NCBI GenBank assembly: GCA_947494715.1
Contig: CANLWG010000004.1
Span: forward strand, 124,001 to 188,000
Direction of reading: 5' to 3'
DNA length: 64,000 nt
Source of the DNA: an uncultured Flavobacteriaceae bacterium
GTDB lineage: Bacteria; Bacteroidota; Bacteroidia; Flavobacteriales; Flavobacteriaceae
The notes beneath the pieces were generated by a model, which saw nothing but the letters and a program-made list of their open reading frames with translations, did no database searches and was not told the DNA's origin. Shown here piece by piece: positions 9,797 to 18,301 of this stretch; the stretch's first letter is position 1, and each line of letters opens with the position of its first letter. The translations under genes and the position numbers were made by a program.

Positions 9797-11179
9797 TTAC
9801 TTTTCAAATGTATTTACCAAGGAAACCATCGTTGTTTTTAGGACTTCCTCTGCTTCACTGCCTAAAAAACTACTTCTTGCACGCCATGTTTCATAACCGC
9901 CCATCTCCAACTCTTTTGCGGGAGGTACGTAGCCGTCGTAGGTATTGGCGAGGCAGATAGTGAAATAGTTGGCATTCTTGATTTGGTTTTTTAGCCAATG
10001 TCCTGTTTCTGTAAACAATTCACCGCCCATCGCCCCGAAAATCTGCCCCCCTATTTTTACTGCTTGGATGGCAGCGGTGTGGGTATCCGGATATTCGTTC
10101 AATAATATTTGCTCTCTGGCATAGACCATACCCATGCCGTGGTCATCTACTCTCAAATTATTAAAACTATGTTTCGAAAACAGTTCTTTGGCTTTCTCTA
10201 GTTCTTCTTTTGTAGGTTTCCTTATTTTAAGCTTCAATTCTTTATAAGCAACATTAAGGTTAGGATTTTCATTCCATTCCAAATCGCCTAATTTATGCAA
10301 TACGCCTTCGGCCAAATCTTTTCCCATCATTTCGGTCTTTGCGAATTGGGTTTTAGGGAACTTATTGGGATTACGGAAATCCCAGGTATTAACATCACCT
10401 CCAGTACCATAACTCATTATGGCAACAAATTCCTTAGGGGCGTCCATATTTTGGGATAAATGCTTGGCAAAGGTTCCGTAGAAATCCGCCGTAATCGTGT
10501 CAGAGTCCCAATCACCTGCATAATGGCTACTATAATTGGCCAATATAGATATCCAAGTATCGTCCAACCCCTTTATGGTCACAAAATTCATTTCGGGATC
10601 TACAGGTGCAGCGGAGCCTTTTATATACTTTTCTACCCTGAAGGGATTCGTTTTAATGGAATCCTTCGTTTTGGAAACCGGATTTATTGGAGTGTATTCA
10701 TTCTCCATAAAGTATCTTCGGCAAAGCTGATACCCCGTAACCTCAGAACTCCCCGAGGCAATTTTGGCCCGCCGTATGCGTTTCAATGCCTGGGCAACCG
10801 ACGTTACAATGCGTTCCGGTAGTTGGTTTCGGTAGTTAATATCAACAGCTCCACCTAAAAGCCCGGCTACATCCCCGCCTCCATGTGTATGGGTGCAAGC
10901 GAGTAGCATATGTTCTTTTATAATGCCTGTCTCCAATTCAATTTTTTCTTTGATATCATTTAAAAGATTGGACGGCATAATACAAATATCGACCATGACG
11001 AGAGCAAAGGTAGTGTCATCTTGTTTTAGGACCAGACATTTAGAAAACAATGGATCATGGATAAATCGGGCATAATGTGAAAAAAAATCCACACCGATAA
11101 GCGATCCCATTGTCGGGGTGATATCCACTTGCGCGGCACCCGCATATAACTTTTTTGAATCTAGTTTTAAACTTTTCAT
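9797..11179 (-). CDS. Neutral/alkaline ceramidase-like hydrolase (second copy)
   Basis: 460 aa; AGAAQVDITPTMGSLIGVD, LLACTHTHGGGD, GTGGDVNTWD. Confidence 0.72.
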   Translation of the reverse strand: MKSLKLDSKKLYAGAAQVDITPTMGSLIGVDFFSHYARFIHDPLFSKCLVLKQDDTTFALVMVDICIMPSNLLNDIKEKIELETGIIKEHMLLACTHTHGGGDVAGLLGGAVDINYRNQLPERIVTSVAQALKRIRRAKIASGSSEVTGYQLCRRYFMENEYTPINPVSKTKDSIKTNPFRVEKYIKGSAAPVDPEMNFVTIKGLDDTWISILANYSSHYAGDWDSDTITADFYGTFAKHLSQNMDAPKEFVAIMSYGTGGDVNTWDFRNPNKFPKTQFAKTEMMGKDLAEGVLHKLGDLEWNENPNLNVAYKELKLKIRKPTKEELEKAKELFSKHSFNNLRVDDHGMGMVYAREQILLNEYPDTHTAAIQAVKIGGQIFGAMGGELFTETGHWLKNQIKNANYFTICLANTYDGYVPPAKELEMGGYETWRARSSFLGSEAEEVLKTTMVSLVNTFEK

Positions 11180-11313
11180 TGGAGTTTCACTAGTAATACT
11201 TATTGTCAGTTTTTAGGTAATTGACGTTGAATGTCCTTGATTTTTGTTGTGACCATAGCCAGTTTGTTTTTAGTTGAATTGCTCGATCAATTAAAAAAGG
11301 TCAAACTTGGCTT

Positions 11314-11357
11314 TTTCAAATGTATCCGAAATCAAGATATATTAATAATACCAAAAA
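11314..11357 (-). promoter_or_regulatory. Bipartite element copy B upstream of the second ceramidase-like gene
   Basis: TTTCAAATGTAT-N16-TTAATAATAcCAAAAA (plus strand); minus strand reads TACATTTG -7-like box, about 138 nt upstream of the start at 11179. Confidence 0.55.
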
Positions 11358-11413
11358 TCAATTTCGCAATACTAATCCTTTAATCATCCTGCATTTATAA
11401 AACATGAAAGGCA

Positions 11414-13051
11414 CTACGGCTTCGGAAATGTACGCATTCGAGAATATCTTTTATAGCTGTCAAAAACTTCTTTTTCTGGACCAACCAATCTTGGATCCTT
11501 TGAATCTGATAGTTCATTTTGAAGTGCTACCCAAAGACGTTCCTTTGTTTCCTTAAAATCTAGGTCATTGTACAGATTATTCAAACATGAGGGATCATTA
11601 GTGACATCATAAAGTTCAAACTCCGGCCTTTTGTCAAGTGCTAATCGAAAATAGGGAGCTATGCTATCATTTTTATAATTTTCAATTAGGTACATTTTGG
11701 TGGGACAGTCATCAATATCGGTAAAAGCGGCATCTGGAATATATTTTCCGTTGGTGTCAATGCCATATTTGGGGAGTAATTGTGTCGTATCGTTCGGGTC
11801 GTACTTTTGTGGGGCACCGGCAGGCCACCGCACCGGTTTCAGATTCCATATCAGTACATAATCGTCCGAAAATATTGAACGTTGAGGATATCCCAAATTG
11901 GCATATCTGGAAGATGAATGACGTTCCCTGCCCACGTAACTGTATTTTCTATTGGAATTTTCCACACCACGCTCCTTGGATTCTAAAACTTCTAAAAAAC
12001 TCTTTCCTCGAATGGGAAGCATTTTTTTGGGTTTGGTTTTTGTTAGTTCAAGAATTGTGGGTGCAAAGTCCAAAAACCCTATCATATCATTGATAATTCT
12101 ACCTGCCCCGAATTTTTTAGGGTACCGTATGGCCAAAGGTACATGGGCACCATACTCATAACTATTGGCCTTGGCCCTAGGGAATGCCATGCCATTATCC
12201 GAAGTTATGATGATGATGGTATTTTCCAATTCTCCTATAGCTTCCAAATAATCGAGCATCTTTACCAGTTGCTGATCAAACCATTCTATTTCCACTGCAT
12301 AGTCCAATAAGTCTCCTCTTATTTCTTTGGTGTCAGGCAAAAAACTGGGCACTTTCACATCTTCCAGCTTTTTACCCATTTTTTTCCAAGATTCCTTTTC
12401 GAATACGCGATGAGGTTCGTATCCGCCAAACCAAAAAAAGAAAGGATTTTCCTTTCTAACATCATCCATAAAATGTTTAAAATTTGCAAAATAATCTAGT
12501 TTTGAGATACCTGTAGTCGGTGGTTGTTCGGAATCCTCTTTGAATTTGACTTCGGAATGGGCTATTCCTGCGGCATTAGTCCTTCTCCATAGGGAATCGT
12601 TTTCGTTTCTTGCATATTGAAATGGCCCAACTCCTTTTCCTGTTCTTCCTAGTTGATAACCATTGGCTCTCAACTCATCAATGAAGGGAACGTGTTTTTT
12701 CATCCAGGAGGAAGCATGTTGGCCAGACTGTTCATTTTGCCAATGGTGCCTGCCCGTAATCAGTGCACTACGGGAAGGTGCACAGCCCGGGGAACCGGCA
12801 TAACAATTCGTAAAATAGATGCCTTCCCTGGCAATACGATCAAAACCGGGAGTTTTCACAAATGTACTTCCAGCAAAACTTGTATGGAAATATGACTGGT
12901 CGTCACTGATTACGAATAGGATATTCGGCGAGTTATCCGAGGTATCAATTTTGGTTTCCCTATCCAAACAACCATATTGTAACATTGCAAGAAATAATAT
13001 GGAGAAATACCCATGGAACGGTGCTTTATCAATATTGAAATTATAAGTCAT
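11414..13051 (-). CDS. Sulfatase (arylsulfatase/heparan N-sulfatase-like)
   Basis: 545 aa; [32 protein letters not shown] formylglycine motif, ITSDNGMAFPRAKANSYEYGAHVPL. Confidence 0.9.
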   Translation of the reverse strand: MTYNFNIDKAPFHGYFSILFLAMLQYGCLDRETKIDTSDNSPNILFVISDDQSYFHTSFAGSTFVKTPGFDRIAREGIYFTNCYAGSPGCAPSRSALITGRHHWQNEQSGQHASSWMKKHVPFIDELRANGYQLGRTGKGVGPFQYARNENDSLWRRTNAAGIAHSEVKFKEDSEQPPTTGISKLDYFANFKHFMDDVRKENPFFFWFGGYEPHRVFEKESWKKMGKKLEDVKVPSFLPDTKEIRGDLLDYAVEIEWFDQQLVKMLDYLEAIGELENTIIIITSDNGMAFPRAKANSYEYGAHVPLAIRYPKKFGAGRIINDMIGFLDFAPTILELTKTKPKKMLPIRGKSFLEVLESKERGVENSNRKYSYVGRERHSSSRYANLGYPQRSIFSDDYVLIWNLKPVRWPAGAPQKYDPNDTTQLLPKYGIDTNGKYIPDAAFTDIDDCPTKMYLIENYKNDSIAPYFRLALDKRPEFELYDVTNDPSCLNNLYNDLDFKETKERLWVALQNELSDSKDPRLVGPEKEVFDSYKRYSRMRTFPKP

Positions 13052-13054
13052 TTT

Positions 13055-13315
13055 CTATTTTTTTTGGATGGAGAAACACATTCTCCCTACTCCGGCGTCC
13101 GGCTTTTTTTCAAATGGAGCACCCTTTCCAATACCTCCTGTCCTGTATACTTGTTCTATCTGATTTGGATAATGGTGAAAAGCCAATCCAATATTTTCAT
13201 GTGGTTCAATGGCATCGAAACGGGATTCCGTTATTTTCCTTTTTAAAGGATTTATGTTCCGCCCAACTCGTCTTGAGGGATAACACAGCACAACTTTTCC
13301 CGTGCTATACATCAA
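13055..13315 (-). pseudogene. Short ORF that may be the C-terminal relic of a degraded gene
   Basis: 86 aa; the second half (SRFDAIEPHENIGLAFHHYPNQIEQVYRTGGIGKGAPFEKKPDAGVGRMCFSIQKK) has protein-like composition; no N-terminal domain fits before the next gene at 13374. Family not recognised. Confidence 0.35.
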
Positions 13316-13373
13316 CCTTCTCCTAAAAGCTATGTGTTTTTATGTCTCAGTAATGTCCTTAAGTTCAAAAAAA

Positions 13374-14903
13374 TTAGTTTTTCTTAAAAGGAAAATCGGC
13401 ATTCTCTGTTCTCGAAGTCTCCATTAGGGTCACCATCTTAGCAACAATTTCAGGATTTTCTACAGCTACATTGTTCAATTCTTTGATGTCATTTGATAGG
13501 TCATACAGTTCTATTGGAGCTTTAGGATCCTCATATACATTTAATCGAACTCCTTTCCAATCATCAAATCTGACGGCCTGCTTTCCATTTTGTTCATGGA
13601 ATTCCCAATAGAGATGGTTGTGCTTTTGTTGCCCGTTTGTACCTTTTAGCGTGGGAACCATCGAAATACCATCGATGTTTTTTGGAGTTTCCGCACCCGC
13701 CAGTTCCGCCAATGTGGGCAAGATATCCCAAAAGGCCGACACATGATCGGTCTTTCGGTTTGGCTCAATACTGCCAGGCCAATTGGCTATCATAGGTACC
13801 CGGATACCGCCCTCATATAAATCCCTTTTCCGTCCTCGGACGATTCCGGAGCTATAAAAAAAAACGGGGTCGGCACCGCCTTCCATATGCGGGCCATTGT
13901 CACTTGTAAAGATGACCAATGTATTTTCCGAAATTCCGAGTTTCTCCAAGAGTTCTACAATTTCGCCCACCTGTTTGTCCAGACGGGATACCATGGCCGC
14001 AAATGTGGCTCTCGGCTTTTCCTGGGAGGCATAGCCTTTGGGATGGTAATTATCCGCGCCATAGTCGTTCCCTTTCCTTCTTCGGTTCGTGCTTTTATCA
14101 TTTCCCCATGGCTTTTCTTCATACGTTTTTTCAAATCTGTTCCAAATCGAATCTTTGGGCACAATTAATTCCGCATGTGGAATTACCGAGGGTATATACA
14201 AAAAGAAAGGTCGTCCGGCATTACTTTTTATAAAACCCAGGGCTGTCCTATGGATTAAATCAGGGGCGTACACCACTGTATTCTTGGTGTCATTGCCTTT
14301 AAGAATTATTTTTTGTTGGTTGTCCCACAAGTGGGTGGGATAATAGCGATGCGCTTGCCCTTGACAATTGTAACCATAAAACTGATCAAAACCTTGTTTA
14401 TTTGGATCTCCTTCGGTACCAACAAAACCAAGTCCCCATTTTCCAAAAGCTCCAGTAGTATACCCAGCTTTTTTTAGCACTTCTGCTATTGTTAAGGTCT
14501 CTGCCTTTATCGGAAACTGGCCTTCTTCTGTATTGCTCTTATTGCCTCGTATGGGTGTATGGCCCGTATGCATCCCTGTCATCAATGCAGATCTAGAAGG
14601 TGCGCAGACTGTACTTCCTGAATAGTGCTGGGTGAACAGTAAACCTTGTTCCGCAAGCTTATCAATATTTGGGGTGCGGAATTTTTTCTGGCCGTAGATG
14701 CTTAGATCACCATAACCCAAATCATCGGCCAAAATATAAACGATATTCGGTTTTAAAGTTTCTGGGGGTTTCGCTTCCGGGTTTTTACTATGCTGTCTAC
14801 ATCCCAAAAAAAGAAGGGAACACATCAAAACAAAGGTCAAATTATCTTTTCCCATAAGTCGTTTGGTGCTAATCCATTTTTTCTTTTTCGAAATCGGTAT
14901 CAT
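13374..14903 (-). CDS. Sulfatase (lipoprotein); true start probably 14855
   Basis: Up to 509 aa; [31 protein letters not shown]. Internal start [21 protein letters not shown] (ATG at 14855) gives a clean lipoprotein signal and removes the 35-nt overlap with the upstream gene. Confidence 0.92.
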   Translation of the reverse strand: MIPISKKKKWISTKRLMGKDNLTFVLMCSLLFLGCRQHSKNPEAKPPETLKPNIVYILADDLGYGDLSIYGQKKFRTPNIDKLAEQGLLFTQHYSGSTVCAPSRSALMTGMHTGHTPIRGNKSNTEEGQFPIKAETLTIAEVLKKAGYTTGAFGKWGLGFVGTEGDPNKQGFDQFYGYNCQGQAHRYYPTHLWDNQQKIILKGNDTKNTVVYAPDLIHRTALGFIKSNAGRPFFLYIPSVIPHAELIVPKDSIWNRFEKTYEEKPWGNDKSTNRRRKGNDYGADNYHPKGYASQEKPRATFAAMVSRLDKQVGEIVELLEKLGISENTLVIFTSDNGPHMEGGADPVFFYSSGIVRGRKRDLYEGGIRVPMIANWPGSIEPNRKTDHVSAFWDILPTLAELAGAETPKNIDGISMVPTLKGTNGQQKHNHLYWEFHEQNGKQAVRFDDWKGVRLNVYEDPKAPIELYDLSNDIKELNNVAVENPEIVAKMVTLMETSRTENADFPFKKN

Positions 14904-16437
14904 TGACCCAACCCGTGTTCATTTCCTCTCCATTCATGAATCTCTCATAGAAATTACTTTCCTTACCTATATAGGGGTAACATTCAAAAATTTCACCATT
15001 TCCCAAAATACGTGGATCTTGTTGGGCTTCCAAGGTTGTGACTAACAGTGTTGAAAGCTCTGCCTTAATGGATTTCATTTCATCTACATCGGCCAGATTT
15101 TCCATACACAAGGGATCTGCTTTGATTTGATATAGTTCTTCCCCGGGCCTTTTTCCAAAGTTCATTTGCCAATATTCGGTATTTCCTTCGTTTCGGCGCA
15201 GATCGAGAATTACCGTTTTTGTGGGAGAGCCATCTGTGTTGAGATAGCCTGTCTCAGGGTTTCCTGCGGGCCATCTTGTTGGTTCGAAGTTTTTAACATA
15301 GAGATAGTCATTTTTTACGATTCCACGAATAGGATAACCTTGATCGTTGGGTCTTCCCACATCGTGACGCTCCTTCCCAAAAACAACAAAATCCCTATCC
15401 TCTATTTCATTTTGCGAATCGTTAAAAATATCTGTCAGGCTTTTTCCAGGAGTAGGGGCCATTTGAGTCTTTTCCCATTCCAATCCAGCAATTTCTACAA
15501 AGGTTGGCGCAAAGTCGATGAAGCTAACATACTCCTGGACTATTCTTCCAGGATTTTTGATTCCTTTGGGCCACATAATAGCCAGCGGTAAATGGTTGGA
15601 AAGTTCATATTCCTGACCTTTTATACGGGGAAAGGGCATTCCGTTATCCGCAGTAACCACAATAATCGTATTCTCCAATTGGCCACTGGCTTCCAAAGCG
15701 GCGATTATTTTTTCCAAATGAAAATCGAAATATTCCACTTCATAGGCATAGTCCAGCATATCGGTCCGAACGGTTTCGTTGTCAGGCCAAAAAGCAGGTA
15801 CTTCTTTGATGTCCGATAATTCCTTTTTTCCCTTTCCAATGCCCGTTCCATATTCGTAAGCCCTATGGGGTTCATAGCCTCCGTACCAAAAACACCAAGG
15901 GGTATTGGTAGAAGTACTATCTAAAAATACCTTGAAATTTGCACTGTAATCGTTTCCGGAGATTTTGGTCGTCGGAGGATCCATTTTTATATCCTTATAT
16001 GCCTTTCCAGTAAGCTCACGAGGCGTTCCGTCCCAGGATATCGCCCTACCTGGGCCCCAGCCTTTACCGGTAAACCCCGTGGTATATCCATTTTCTCCCA
16101 GAACTTCAACATAACTTTTGAATTTCAGCGGAAAGTTGTTCCAATGATTGGCGGCTTCCTCCAACTGCCATGAATTACGTCCAGTAAGAATTGCGGAACG
16201 TGAAGGAGCACATTTGGCGTTCGGCGTATAGGCGTTCATAAAGAGTAGGCCCTCCTTAGCTACCTTATCGAACGCTGGGGTCTTTATCCAGTTTGTTCCA
16301 TAAGCACCCATATGGGGAAAGGAAGCGTCGTCTGCGATACAGAACAAAATATTGGGTCTTTTGTCAACTTCAACTTTTTTTTCGGAACAGGAAACTAAAG
16401 TCAAGACAAAAAAAATCGAGATTGCAATCAATTTCAT
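14869..16437 (-). CDS. Sulfatase (lipoprotein), paralogous to the one at 11414-13051
   Basis: 522 aa; [11 protein letters not shown] lipobox, [39 protein letters not shown]. Confidence 0.92.
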   Translation of the reverse strand: MKLIAISIFFVLTLVSCSEKKVEVDKRPNILFCIADDASFPHMGAYGTNWIKTPAFDKVAKEGLLFMNAYTPNAKCAPSRSAILTGRNSWQLEEAANHWNNFPLKFKSYVEVLGENGYTTGFTGKGWGPGRAISWDGTPRELTGKAYKDIKMDPPTTKISGNDYSANFKVFLDSTSTNTPWCFWYGGYEPHRAYEYGTGIGKGKKELSDIKEVPAFWPDNETVRTDMLDYAYEVEYFDFHLEKIIAALEASGQLENTIIVVTADNGMPFPRIKGQEYELSNHLPLAIMWPKGIKNPGRIVQEYVSFIDFAPTFVEIAGLEWEKTQMAPTPGKSLTDIFNDSQNEIEDRDFVVFGKERHDVGRPNDQGYPIRGIVKNDYLYVKNFEPTRWPAGNPETGYLNTDGSPTKTVILDLRRNEGNTEYWQMNFGKRPGEELYQIKADPLCMENLADVDEMKSIKAELSTLLVTTLEAQQDPRILGNGEIFECYPYIGKESNFYERFMNGEEMNTGWVNDTDFEKEKMD

Positions 16438-16459
16438 TTTTTACAAGCTTCTTAATTGA

Positions 16460-18196
16460 TCAAGGTAACTTCGTGGACGGACTTTTCAAAATCCTATCAA
16501 ACGCTTCAAAAATTATGGCAATCAGAATAACCAGGGCCGATCCGATGAAGTTCAACCATAGATAACCTAGTTTTTCCTCTCCGGATGGGTGAATATGTAT
16601 TAGATTGTAATACAGGACAAAAATGATAAATTGTGTTAATAAGGCTGCAAAGAAGACGGCATTTCCCTTGACAAATTTCAAGAAAAAAGCCAGCAAAAAA
16701 ATGCCCAATACATTACCATAAAATATAGAACCGATAATATTTACCAACTGAATCAAATTATCAAAAAGGTTGGCGATGCTCGCAATGGCAATTGCGATAA
16801 TTCCCCAGAGAAGTGTAAATAGTTTTGAAACAGTGACGTAATGCTTCTGGCTGAAATTACCATTTTTGTTACGCTTGTATAGATCTAAAGCGGTAATGGT
16901 CCCTAAAGCATTGAGCTCGGAGGCCGTGGAGGACATAGCCGCGGAAAGAATGACAGCCAGGAGAAGACCGATTAAACCTGTGGGTAGATTGTTCAGAATA
17001 AAATGAATAAAGACATAGTCCTTATCATTGGTCTCCACTACATTGTTCGCCTGTTGTATCAATGCCCTTGCCGTAGCTCTATTGGTGCTGTCCTTTCTAT
17101 TTATATTCATAATCTGACGTTCGGCTTCCTCGACCGCCGTATATTCCTTTAGCTCCAGCGCCATAGAGAACTTGTTTTGAGCCATTCTTTTTTCTTCTTC
17201 CAATGTCTTTTGGCCTTCTTGGAGCAACTTATAATCCTCGGCATATTCCGATTCCATTACTGCCTGTGTAGCGGAGGGATTGAAGTTTAAAGGAGAAGGA
17301 TGGTATTGATAAAATACAAAGACCATAACACCTACAAGGAGAATGAAAAATTGCATCGGAATCTTAAAAATACCATTAAAGACAAGCCCTAACTGACTTT
17401 CCCGTAAAGATTTACCGGACAAATAACGCTGAACCTGACTTTGATCCGTGCCAAAATAGGCTAACGCCAAAAACAGTCCACCGGTGATACCGCTCCAAAA
17501 GGTATATCTACTTTTTGGGTCAAGGCTAAAATCAAGGATTTCCAGTTTATTACTGGCACCCGCTACTTTCATAGCCTTATTGAAGGAAATATCTGCAGGG
17601 AGATAACCAAGAATAAAGAAGAAAGTAATGAACATACCCAACATTATCACGAACATTTGCTGTTTTTGGGTAACGCTTACAGCCTTTGTACCACCGGAAA
17701 CGGTGTAAATGATGACCAATATACCAATGATGATGTTGAGTGTACGCAAGTCCCATCCCAGAACAGCCGATAAAATTATGGATGGCGCAAAAATGGTAAT
17801 GCCGGCGGCCAGACCTCGTTGAATCAAAAAAAGTACTGCCGCCAATGTTCGGGTCTTAAGGTCAAAACGATTTTCCAAAAACTCATAAGCGGTATAGACT
17901 TTTAGCTTATGGTAAATCGGCACAAAGACCAGACAGATAATGACCATGGCTATGGGCAGGCCGAAGTAAAACTGTACAAAGCCCATTCCATCATGGAAGG
18001 CTTGTCCCGGAGTGGATAGGAAAGTTATGGCACTGGCCTGTGTAGCCATTACAGAAAGACCTATTGTCCACCATTTGGCCTCATTTCCACCACGGACGTA
18101 GTCGTTTACATTTGCACTGCCTCGGGTTTTCCAAACCCCATAGGCGACAATGAACAATAAAGTTCCGGATAATATAATCCAATCTAAGGCTCCCAT
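16460..18196 (-). CDS. Sodium:solute symporter (SSS family)
   Basis: 578 aa multi-TM; WTIGLSVMATQASAITFLSTPGQAF, ALAYFGTDQSQVQRYLSGKS, AMSSTASELNALGTITALDLYKR. Confidence 0.93.
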   Translation of the reverse strand: MGALDWIILSGTLLFIVAYGVWKTRGSANVNDYVRGGNEAKWWTIGLSVMATQASAITFLSTPGQAFHDGMGFVQFYFGLPIAMVIICLVFVPIYHKLKVYTAYEFLENRFDLKTRTLAAVLFLIQRGLAAGITIFAPSIILSAVLGWDLRTLNIIIGILVIIYTVSGGTKAVSVTQKQQMFVIMLGMFITFFFILGYLPADISFNKAMKVAGASNKLEILDFSLDPKSRYTFWSGITGGLFLALAYFGTDQSQVQRYLSGKSLRESQLGLVFNGIFKIPMQFFILLVGVMVFVFYQYHPSPLNFNPSATQAVMESEYAEDYKLLQEGQKTLEEEKRMAQNKFSMALELKEYTAVEEAERQIMNINRKDSTNRATARALIQQANNVVETNDKDYVFIHFILNNLPTGLIGLLLAVILSAAMSSTASELNALGTITALDLYKRNKNGNFSQKHYVTVSKLFTLLWGIIAIAIASIANLFDNLIQLVNIIGSIFYGNVLGIFLLAFFLKFVKGNAVFFAALLTQFIIFVLYYNLIHIHPSGEEKLGYLWLNFIGSALVILIAIIFEAFDRILKSPSTKLP

Positions 18197-18298
18197 TTAG
18201 ATATAGGCTGTCATTATATAGTAAAAGAAAAGAACATATATCAAGTTAAGGATCAAAACCACGGAGTATTCTTTTTTCCAAACTAGTTTTTCTAGCAT
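18197..18298 (-). CDS. 33-aa single-TM microprotein (not in the supplied ORF track)
   Basis: Hand translation of the complement of 18298-18197: MLEKLVWKKEYSVVLILNLIYVLFFYYIMTAYI*. ATG lies 3 nt after the PIG-L TAG (18302-18304) and TAA abuts the SSS ATG (18196). AAAAGGA-type RBS upstream. Confidence 0.7.
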   Translation of the reverse strand: MLEKLVWKKEYSVVLILNLIYVLFFYYIMTAYI

Positions 18299-18301
18299 CG
18301 C

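Noticed and set aside
9785-9815. Third copy of the CAAATGTAT element
   Set aside because: TTTTCAAATGTATTTACC falls in the 3' coding end of the ceramidase-like gene and lacks the TTAATAATA-CAAAAA block.
15166-15591. 141-aa plus-strand ORF
   Set aside because: Lies entirely antisense to the sulfatase at 14869-16437; no domain-like motifs.
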